39,713 bases of DNA from HGM04593 sp045631905 (lineage in GTDB: Bacteria > Bacteroidota > Bacteroidia > Bacteroidales > Bacteroidaceae), in NCBI GenBank assembly GCA_045631905.1, contig JAZQVO010000013.1:1-39713 (forward strand). Direction: 5' to 3'. The notes below the pieces were generated by a model. That model ran no database searches, had not been told where the DNA came from, and saw only the letters and a program-made list of their open reading frames with translations. Shown piece by piece: positions 30,262 to 37,163 of this stretch (positions within the stretch are counted from its first letter, which is position 1; each line of letters starts with the position of its first letter). A program made the translations under genes and the position numbers.

Positions 30262-32778
30262 TTATTTGTTGCTCTTGAAGTATGAACCTATCGACAGCAA
30301 CCAAGCTACTGCTATGCTCACAATCATACCTATTGCACCGTAGAGCAGGAAGTTGGCATCGGTGTATTTGCTCACTAAGAATACAACCGCTTCGCCAGCC
30401 ACAAATCCGGCAAGTGCGGCATAGCCTTTTACTCGTTTCATGAACACGGCGATGAAGAACAAACCGCCCAAACCGCTGGTGAGAAGTCCCAAAATCTCGT
30501 TAAAGAAGTCGAGGAACGACTGTATATCCCATGTTGCCATGAGCAGGGCAAGCACAAGGCCTATCATACCGCTCACTACCGAGCCCCAACGGGCAACCAC
30601 CACGAGTTGCGAGTCGGTGGTTTTGGTGCGGAAGCGTTTCCAGAAGTCTATGGAGAAGGCTGTGGCTACGCTGTTGATGTTGCTCGAAATTGTGCTCATG
30701 GTTGCAGCGAATATTGCGGCTATGAGTGCGCCTGCGATGCCGGCAGGCATCTGGCTCATCATAAAGAAGGGGAAGATGGCGTCGGATTGTCCCATAGTTA
30801 TGTCGAGCTCTGCGGGGTGTGTCTTGTAGAATGTGTAGAGGCCTGTACCTATCATATAAAAGGCTACCGACACAAACACGCTCATAACTCCATTTACCAA
30901 TATGCCACGTCCGGCCGACTTTTCGTTCGATGTGGTGAGGTAGCGTTGTATCACTGTTTGGTCCGATGTGTACGATATGAGGTTGTTTGCCAAACCTCCG
31001 AGAATGATAACCCACCAGGTGGCTTGCGACCATGTGTTGTTGAGGTTGAACAGCTGGAGCTTGTCGTTTTCCAAAGCAATCTCTATGCAACCGCTTATGC
31101 CACCTTCGGTACTCATGGCAAGGTATATTACGGCAAATATGGCTCCAAAGACAAGTATGAGTCCTTGAACTACGTCGCCCCAGATAACTGCTTCTACACC
31201 GCCCATAGTGCAGTAGATGATGGTAACGAGGCCCATTAGCACGATGCACAGGTATATGTCGATGCCTGTAACGGCTGTGAGTGCCAACGAGGGCAGGTAG
31301 AGTACTATGGCCATGCGCACAATCATAAATATGCAGAAGAGCGTTGAGGCTAGCATGCGTGTGAACAGGTTAAAGCGTTGCTCCAATATCTCGTAGGCGC
31401 TTGTGACGTTGAGCTTGCGGAAGTATGGCAGGTAGTACTTGATGACGGGGAAACTAACAAGCAGTATCATCCATAGCATGGGGTAGTAGGTCCAGTCGGT
31501 GGTATATGCCTTGGCCGGGATAGTCATGTATGTGATGGCCGAAAGCATTGTGGCGTAAATGCTTATACCGGCAGCCCACCAAGGTATGCGACCACCGCCT
31601 TTAAAGAAGTCGTCGGCACTGTTTTCTTTGCGCATAAAGTAGATGCCCATACCCAGCATTGCTACAAGGTATAGTACCAATATTGTCCAGTTGAGCCAAC
31701 CGAAACTTTTGTCGTTGGTTACCTCTATGTGTGTAACGTCGGCACTGCGCACGCCGGGCTTGAGCTCGCCACCGCTGTAGCTCCAGCCTTTTCCTCCTTG
31801 CTCGGCTGTGAGGCAGGCTCCGGCGCGAGCCAACAGGCTGTTACCTGGTAGGAGACCCCACGAGTCGGTGATGGTGTGGTATATGAGCACGTCCTCGCGG
31901 AAGCGGTACCAGTCGGGCGTGTGTCGCAGGTAGAGGCTGTCCTGCTTGCCGTTGATGGCGCTGTGGAAAATATCGTAATTAACACCGCCAAAGAAGAGCA
32001 CGTGGCTGTATCCTGCGGTACTGCATGTGCTACCCACTACCGCTTCGAGGTGTTGTGTTCGTTTGCCGTCGGTTGTGTGGTCTACCCATGCAAGGGTGGG
32101 CGATGTGCGCTTCCATTGCGACACTGCGACGTTGCCTTTTTTTAGTTCGGCGATGGGAATGTATACACCATCGGTGTATACTATGCCTTCTTGTTCTTCG
32201 CTCTTTGGTTGGTATCCTCCAAAAACAAAGAGGGTGTAACCGTTTGCTGTGTTTTGTACTGCGACGCAGGGTTGCAAGCGACAGGCATCGGGCAGGGTGG
32301 CGGCAACTGCCCACTCTTTGCCTTCGCCGGGGAATGCCAGGGTGTATACTTGGGTGTTGGGCACTCCGTTGCTTTGTCCGCCGGCAACCCATATTGTGCC
32401 GTCGTGGTATGTCGCGGCAAAATTATCTAATTTTTTTGGCAGTGGGGCGATGGTGGTTTCGGTGCCATCTGTGGCATCTATGAATGTGCACTCATCGAGC
32501 GATGTTGTTGCATTCATGCCTCCTATATATACTACACCGCCGGGCACTTGTACGCTTGCTCCGTAGGCACATGGGTAATATACCTTCTCGCCACCATCGG
32601 CACAGGGTACGTTGGGAAAATTACAACCTCCGTAGGTCGCAAGTTGCCCTTTTATCCACCCTGCATAGTGGCCCGAAACGGCTCTATCCATGGGTGTTGC
32701 TTGTTGCACCGTAACTCGGTTCTGTGCTATGACGAACATGGAGCAGAGGAGCAGAGGTAGTAACAGGTATTTTTTCAT
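30262..32778 (-). CDS. Kelch (NanM-like mutarotase) fused to sodium/solute symporter
   Basis: An 838-residue two-domain protein. After a signal peptide (MKKYLLLPLLLCSMFVIAQN), residues 25-355 form a kelch propeller (repeats such as GVVYIGGMNATTSLDE, DGTIWVAGGQSNG, YTLFVFGGYQPK, HVLFFGGVNYD), resembling the cyclically permuted relatives of sialate mutarotase NanM. Residues 363-838 are a sodium/solute symporter of NanT-like SSS type, with about 13 helices (ISIYATMLSAITYMTIPAKAY, YTSDQTVIQRYLTT, AATMSTISSNINSVAT in parts). The propeller would face the periplasm and hand the preferred anomer to the transporter. The genes upstream are AGE epimerase and NanA, which supports sialic acid as the substrate. 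Confidence 0.88.
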   Translation of the reverse strand: MKKYLLLPLLLCSMFVIAQNRVTVQQATPMDRAVSGHYAGWIKGQLATYGGCNFPNVPCADGGEKVYYPCAYGASVQVPGGVVYIGGMNATTSLDECTFIDATDGTETTIAPLPKKLDNFAATYHDGTIWVAGGQSNGVPNTQVYTLAFPGEGKEWAVAATLPDACRLQPCVAVQNTANGYTLFVFGGYQPKSEEQEGIVYTDGVYIPIAELKKGNVAVSQWKRTSPTLAWVDHTTDGKRTQHLEAVVGSTCSTAGYSHVLFFGGVNYDIFHSAINGKQDSLYLRHTPDWYRFREDVLIYHTITDSWGLLPGNSLLARAGACLTAEQGGKGWSYSGGELKPGVRSADVTHIEVTNDKSFGWLNWTILVLYLVAMLGMGIYFMRKENSADDFFKGGGRIPWWAAGISIYATMLSAITYMTIPAKAYTTDWTYYPMLWMILLVSFPVIKYYLPYFRKLNVTSAYEILEQRFNLFTRMLASTLFCIFMIVRMAIVLYLPSLALTAVTGIDIYLCIVLMGLVTIIYCTMGGVEAVIWGDVVQGLILVFGAIFAVIYLAMSTEGGISGCIEIALENDKLQLFNLNNTWSQATWWVIILGGLANNLISYTSDQTVIQRYLTTSNEKSAGRGILVNGVMSVFVSVAFYMIGTGLYTFYKTHPAELDITMGQSDAIFPFFMMSQMPAGIAGALIAAIFAATMSTISSNINSVATAFSIDFWKRFRTKTTDSQLVVVARWGSVVSGMIGLVLALLMATWDIQSFLDFFNEILGLLTSGLGGLFFIAVFMKRVKGYAALAGFVAGEAVVFLVSKYTDANFLLYGAIGMIVSIAVAWLLSIGSYFKSNK

Positions 32779-32814
32779 ATGGTAATTCTGTCGTTTGTGA
32801 TGGGTGTGTGAGTG

Positions 32815-33990
32815 TTATTTTGCAAGTTCTTTGCACAAATCGTAAGCCTTTATCATCATTCGGGGTATGTGGAAGGGGCCTTTGAAGATGTTTCCTTTGG
32901 CGGGCTGTGCTACGGTTCCGTCGCGGTGTAGGTAGCCATACCATTCGCCCATCTCCTTGTCGGGGAAGTGTGCGTAGGTCCATTCGCTTATCTGCTTGTG
33001 CCAAATGAGATATTTGTCGTCGCCTGTGGCCTCGTAGGCGTAGAGGGTGGCGATGATGGCTTCGGTTTGTGGCCACCAGAATTTCATGTCCTGTGAGTAG
33101 TCCTGTGGTGGCAGGTTACGGCAGTCGCGGAAATTTATGATACCGCCATATTGCTTGTCCCAGCCCCACTCCCACGACCAGTCGAGTATTTGGAGGGCTT
33201 GCTTGGTAAGGTTCTCTTCCCAACCGCGATGTTTGGCCTCTTCGAGCAGGAACCACGCGGTTTCGATGCAGTGACCGGGGTTTATTACTCGGCCGTTGCA
33301 TGTGTCGATGAACTCGCCGTTGGGGCCTACCATCTCGAGTAGTGCCTCAAATTCGGGTTTCATGAAATCTTTGAGTGACTCTATCGATTCGTCTATCTGA
33401 CAGTCGAGCACAGGGTCGCTTATTACGTTGCGTATGCGAGATGCTGTGTTTATGAGTATCATCACGAGGGAGTGTCCTTTTGCTTGTAGTGCGTCGAGGT
33501 ATTTGGGCTCCATGTAGCCGGGGGTGGCAACAAACTTGCGTATGTCCTTAAAGAGCGCAAGTGCTTTTTCGGCATAGGTGTTGTCGCCCGATGCTTTGGC
33601 GTATTCGGCCATGGCTATGGCTGCAAAACTCTCCGAAAAGACGTAACGGCGTTTGCGCAGGGGGGTACCGTCGGCCATAACTTCGAAGTACATGCGACCG
33701 TCGCTGTCGAAGCAGTGTGCTTCTATAAAATCGATGGTGCTTTTTGCGGCTGCCAACCATTCGGGGTTCTTCTCTATTGTGTTGTAGGCGAAACTGCACA
33801 CAAAGGCGAAACGGCCTTGAAACCACACCGACTTTGTGCTGTCGATGAGTGAACCATCGCGGTCGAGGCAGGTGTAAATACCTCCGTTCACCTTGTCGAG
33901 ACCGTTTTTAAGCCAAAAGGGCATGATGTTCTCGCATAGGTCTTTTTTGTAGCTTTCTTGCCAGTCGGCAATATATTTTTTCCAATTCAT
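32815..33990 (-). CDS. nanE: AGE-family N-acylglucosamine 2-epimerase
   Basis: The 391-residue (alpha/alpha)6-barrel protein belongs to the GlcNAc 2-epimerase (AGE) family, which converts ManNAc to GlcNAc. It is unrelated in fold to E. coli NanE and is the type used by Bacteroides. Motifs: GGIYTCLDRDG, RYVFSESFAAIAMAEYA, the catalytic His pair in NPGHCIETAW (His240) and GPFHIPRMM (His374), and WWPQTEAI. Length is normal. It starts 12 bases after NanA and is 36 bases before the kelch-symporter gene. Cellobiose epimerase is a relative, but the nanA context makes ManNAc the likely substrate. Confidence 0.9.
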   Translation of the reverse strand: MNWKKYIADWQESYKKDLCENIMPFWLKNGLDKVNGGIYTCLDRDGSLIDSTKSVWFQGRFAFVCSFAYNTIEKNPEWLAAAKSTIDFIEAHCFDSDGRMYFEVMADGTPLRKRRYVFSESFAAIAMAEYAKASGDNTYAEKALALFKDIRKFVATPGYMEPKYLDALQAKGHSLVMILINTASRIRNVISDPVLDCQIDESIESLKDFMKPEFEALLEMVGPNGEFIDTCNGRVINPGHCIETAWFLLEEAKHRGWEENLTKQALQILDWSWEWGWDKQYGGIINFRDCRNLPPQDYSQDMKFWWPQTEAIIATLYAYEATGDDKYLIWHKQISEWTYAHFPDKEMGEWYGYLHRDGTVAQPAKGNIFKGPFHIPRMMIKAYDLCKELAK

Positions 33991-34002
33991 AGCTATGTGG
34001 TG

Positions 34003-34920
34003 TTAGAATTTATTACAACGCTCAAAGAAGTTGATGGCTTCGAGCTCTTTACGCATGGCTGCCTCTTCTTCGTCGGTCATGTTCTGGAAGGGGGTGCGGT
34101 TCTTGCCAAGGTCGAGGCCTATTAGTTTCATGATTCTCTTTCCGCCTACGATGTTACCGCGGTAGTGGCATATTACATTTATAACCTCTTGTGAGAAATT
34201 TTGCAACTCGCGCGCCTTCTCCAAGTCGCCGGCGTTCCATGCATCTATGATGCCTGCAAGGTTGCAACCGTTGTAGTTGGTTGTTCCGCCTATACCGCCT
34301 TGTGCGCCACCCATGGCAAGGCAGGGGAGAATGGTCTCGTCTTGTCCGTGCAACATGTCGAACTTGCCGTTTTTGTAGAGACGGCATTGGTTATACTCGT
34401 ACAAGCTCTCGTAGGTGTATTTTATACCTGCAAAGTTGGGGATACGGCCATCTACTGCCTCCAAGAATTTAACCATAGGGAGGAAGGCTCCGTTGAATGC
34501 GGGTATGTGGTAGAAGTAGAAGGGTAGCTCGGGGGCTGCCGATGCTATCTCTTCGCAATATTTCACAAGTTCTTCAACGCGACCTACTTTGGGGAAGGGG
34601 GGTGCCATGGCTCCTATTCCGAATACACCCATCTTTTGCGCATGCTCGGCCATGCGACGGCTCGACTTTACGCAGGTGCTTCCTACATGTACAATTATCT
34701 TAAACCCTTCGGGGGCGGCTGCCACCCATGCTTCGGTTAGTTTAATGCGTTCCTCTTCGGTGAGCATGTAGCCCTCGCCCGATGAACCGTTTATGAATAC
34801 TCCCTTCATGCCGTTTTTGGCAAGCATCTGTGCATATGCGGGTATAGGTTCGTAGTTTACTTCGCCGTTCTCGTAAAACGGTGTAAAGGGGGCGTCAATT
34901 AAGCCGATGATTTTTTCCAT
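34003..34920 (-). CDS. nanA: N-acetylneuraminate lyase
   Basis: This class I aldolase splits N-acetylneuraminate into ManNAc and pyruvate. At 305 residues it is standard for the DHDPS/NAL family. Motifs: NGSSGEGYMLTEEER (44-58, carboxylate-binding loop), Tyr137 in FYHIPAF, and the Schiff-base Lys167 in FAGIKYTYESLYE. The YES/E pattern after the Lys, rather than a DHDPS pattern, favours sialate lyase. It is followed closely by an AGE epimerase and a transporter. An 84-base gap separates it from the upstream membrane gene; a strong promoter was not found there, so it may be cotranscribed. Confidence 0.95.
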   Translation of the reverse strand: MEKIIGLIDAPFTPFYENGEVNYEPIPAYAQMLAKNGMKGVFINGSSGEGYMLTEEERIKLTEAWVAAAPEGFKIIVHVGSTCVKSSRRMAEHAQKMGVFGIGAMAPPFPKVGRVEELVKYCEEIASAAPELPFYFYHIPAFNGAFLPMVKFLEAVDGRIPNFAGIKYTYESLYEYNQCRLYKNGKFDMLHGQDETILPCLAMGGAQGGIGGTTNYNGCNLAGIIDAWNAGDLEKARELQNFSQEVINVICHYRGNIVGGKRIMKLIGLDLGKNRTPFQNMTDEEEAAMRKELEAINFFERCNKF

Positions 34921-35004
34921 GGTGTTTTATTCTAGTTAGTAATTATGTTTTTTTATATCGTACAAATGAAATGAAAAAAGATAAATTGTGCAATATGTTT
35001 GTTG

Positions 35005-36120
35005 CTATACCTTTAAAAATATCTTGTTTTTGTAGAGGTAACGCAAAATAAAGAAGAGGATTGTGCTGTTGCATGCGGTGAGCAACACGCTATACCAATC
35101 GTGCCCCAAATATTGCTCGGTGCCGTGCAAAAGAGAGTGTGCCATGCCACGGAAGTTTATTATCTCTCCTATGAGGTAGGCGGTTATTGCGTTACAACCG
35201 TAATATAGCAACCACTCCCACCCTTTACGATGTCCTTTAACATCTATCCACCAGTAGAAGAGTGATAGTAGAAGAAAGCATAAACCTCCGCTATAAACAG
35301 TCATACTGCCGTTCCACACACGTTTAACCATGGGTTGCCACATGTCCCAGGCTACTCCTGTGACAACTAGTGCAACTCCTGCCACAAGCAATGTGAGTGC
35401 GACCTTTTTTCTGTTTTCGTTACCTCTTTTTATTATTGTTCCTGCAAGGCTTCCCATTGCTACGGTGCAGCAAAAGGTGAGACTGCTCCATATCCATGTG
35501 TAGTCGTACCATGGTGCAAACACCACACTGCCGTCGGTGGCTATCTGGCTCTGGTCGCGGAAACGGCCTAATATGAGTTTGTCGGTGGCACACGCGAAAT
35601 TATCTTGCGGGGTACATTCGCCCCAGAGTGTCATGGGAACGGTATATATTATAAGGAGTATTATAATTGTTATAATCTGCCGGCTGGGGCTCATGTATAG
35701 TACCATGGGTACGGTGAGAATATAACCAACTGCTATGGCTTGCAGGGTGTTGCTGTAAAGGTATATGGCATCGGGGTCAAGCGATAGTATGTTCCCCTGC
35801 ACCAGTATGCCTAGCGCAAACAATATTATAAAACGTTTTAAAACGCGTGCCCACACTTTTGTGTTGTTGTTCTGTTTAAGGTATTTGGGCAATGAGAAGG
35901 GCATTGTTACTCCCGACATAAAGAGGAACAGGGGCATTACAAGGTCCCATGCTCTGAACCCTTCCCATGGTGCATGGTCGAGTTGTGCAAGCAGGGTGCT
36001 GTTCAGTGTTTCGTTGTTTATTACAAGTAATGCGCTCCTTAAAACGGGTTGCAGCGCGACCAGCATAAAGAGGTCTATTCCGCGCAGAACATCGAGAGAA
36101 AGCAGTCTGTCGTTTTTCAT
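35005..36120 (-). CDS. DUF5009/NagX-like membrane acyltransferase
   Basis: The 371-residue protein has about ten membrane helices and begins RLLSLDVLRGIDLFMLVALQP, the signature of the heparan-alpha-glucosaminide N-acetyltransferase-like (DUF5009, NagX) family. Other family segments are AWDLVMPLFLFMSGVTMPFSLPK, FIILFALGILVQGN and LQAIAVGYI. Related genes lie in GlcNAc and sialic acid clusters, where they may modify or help transport amino sugars. It is the first gene before nanA on the same strand. The exact activity is not known. Confidence 0.85.
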   Translation of the reverse strand: MKNDRLLSLDVLRGIDLFMLVALQPVLRSALLVINNETLNSTLLAQLDHAPWEGFRAWDLVMPLFLFMSGVTMPFSLPKYLKQNNNTKVWARVLKRFIILFALGILVQGNILSLDPDAIYLYSNTLQAIAVGYILTVPMVLYMSPSRQIITIIILLIIYTVPMTLWGECTPQDNFACATDKLILGRFRDQSQIATDGSVVFAPWYDYTWIWSSLTFCCTVAMGSLAGTIIKRGNENRKKVALTLLVAGVALVVTGVAWDMWQPMVKRVWNGSMTVYSGGLCFLLLSLFYWWIDVKGHRKGWEWLLYYGCNAITAYLIGEIINFRGMAHSLLHGTEQYLGHDWYSVLLTACNSTILFFILRYLYKNKIFLKV

Positions 36121-36176
36121 TTACAGTTGTACTTTTTGGGGTTTTATATATTTTACGAAAATAACCATTTTTTTTG

Positions 36177-36184
36177 TAATTTTG
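36177..36184 (+). promoter_or_regulatory. -7 box for trmO
   Basis: TAATTTTG fits TAnnTTTG and lies 31 bases before the trmO start. The -33 region is T-rich with no exact TTTG at the right spacing. Confidence 0.5.
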
Positions 36185-36215
36185 CGCATATATTTTCTAT
36201 TTTACATATAGTGGT

Positions 36216-36899
36216 ATGAACATAGAACCTATAGCATATTTTCGTTCTGCTTTTTCAACAAAGTTTGGTATACCTCGCCAGAGTGGTCTTGTTGAAGAAC
36301 TTCGCGGTGTAATTGTTTTTGAACCTGAATATAGGAACAGCGAGGCGTTGCGTGGTATTGAGGGGTTCGATTATCTGTGGCTTGTTTGGGGCTTTTCGGC
36401 AAATGTGCGTGAAGGGGCCGGGTGGAGCCCTCTGGTGCGTCCTCCGTTGTTGGGGGGTAACGAGGCGGTGGGTGTTTTTGCTACACGCTCGCCTTTTCGT
36501 CCTAACGGGCTTGGTCTTTCGTCGGTTAAGCTCATGGGGGTTGTTCACACTGCCGATAGTGGTGCGGTGATTCATGTTGCCGGTGCCGACCTCATGGACG
36601 GAACACCTATTTACGATATTAAGCCTTATTTGGAATATACCGATGCTCATGTGGGTGTGCGCTCGGGCTTTGTCGATGAGAGAGTGTGGGTGGCGTTGGA
36701 GGTGGTTTTCCCTGTGGAGTATGAGGGGCTTTTCTCTTCTCGCGATTTAAAGGCTCTTTTAAAGGTGCTGGCTTTGGACCCTCGTCCGCAGTATCACGAT
36801 ACTTCCGACCGTGTCTATGGCATGCCTTTTGCCGGATACGATGTGCGGTTTACTGTTTCGGGTGGTGTTTTGCGGGTGGTTGAGGTGGTTTCTTTGTGA
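36216..36899 (+). CDS. trmO: tRNA (N6-threonylcarbamoyladenosine37-N6)-methyltransferase TrmO
   Basis: This SAM-dependent enzyme (TsaA/YaeB family) methylates the t6A37 modification of some tRNAs. Family motifs: IAYFRSAFSTKFGIPRQ, GFDYLWLVWGFS, VFATRSPFRPNGLGLSSVKL, and the C-terminal domain (LALDPRPQYHDTSDRVYGM). The 227-residue length is typical of the two-domain version. It diverges from the DUF5009 gene and is monocistronic. Confidence 0.95.
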   Translation: MNIEPIAYFRSAFSTKFGIPRQSGLVEELRGVIVFEPEYRNSEALRGIEGFDYLWLVWGFSANVREGAGWSPLVRPPLLGGNEAVGVFATRSPFRPNGLGLSSVKLMGVVHTADSGAVIHVAGADLMDGTPIYDIKPYLEYTDAHVGVRSGFVDERVWVALEVVFPVEYEGLFSSRDLKALLKVLALDPRPQYHDTSDRVYGMPFAGYDVRFTVSGGVLRVVEVVSL

Positions 36900-36903
36900 A
36901 AAG

Positions 36904-36935
36904 TTTGCGGTTGTTTGTGCTTTGTCTTATCTTTG
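36904..36935 (+). promoter_or_regulatory. Near-consensus promoter with no open reading frame downstream
   Basis: TTTG (36904-36907), 20 bases, TATCTTTG (36928-36935). It is one of the best promoter matches in the window and points into a non-coding stretch. Confidence 0.75.
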
Positions 36936-36941
36936 CACACT

Positions 36942-37052
36942 CGATGATGCAAAAAGAGGTGTAACCTCGTTTTAAATAATACAGCTACTTATCGGCATAA
37001 GTAATCAGACCTTTAATTAGGCGGTTCTTATGAGGTGGGTGGCTGTTTTTTT
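36942..37052 (+). ncRNA. Candidate small RNA of about 110 nt
   Basis: Downstream of a near-consensus promoter there is no reading frame, but strong secondary structure: GAGGTgtaACCTC (near 36956-36967), ACTTATcggcATAAGT (36987-37002), and a closing stem of CAGCTAC (36982-36988) with GTGGCTG (37039-37045), immediately followed by seven T (37046-37052). Promoter, structure and terminator together suggest an independent RNA. I could not match it to tmRNA, SRP RNA, 6S RNA or RNase P. A Bacteroidales-specific family is possible. Confidence 0.55.
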
Positions 37053-37112
37053 ATAATTTTTGTTAAAAGCTACTCGTAAGAGTGTATATTATTAATAAGG
37101 TGTAAAAAAATA

Positions 37113-37139
37113 AGTGGTCGCCCCGAAGGAGCGACCACT
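37113..37139 (-). terminator. Terminator after ppdK
   Basis: AGTGGTCGC, loop, GCGACCACT, with a T run on the minus strand, 25 bases past the stop codon. Confidence 0.93.
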
Positions 37140-37163
37140 CTTTGTGGATATATCTTTCAAAGA

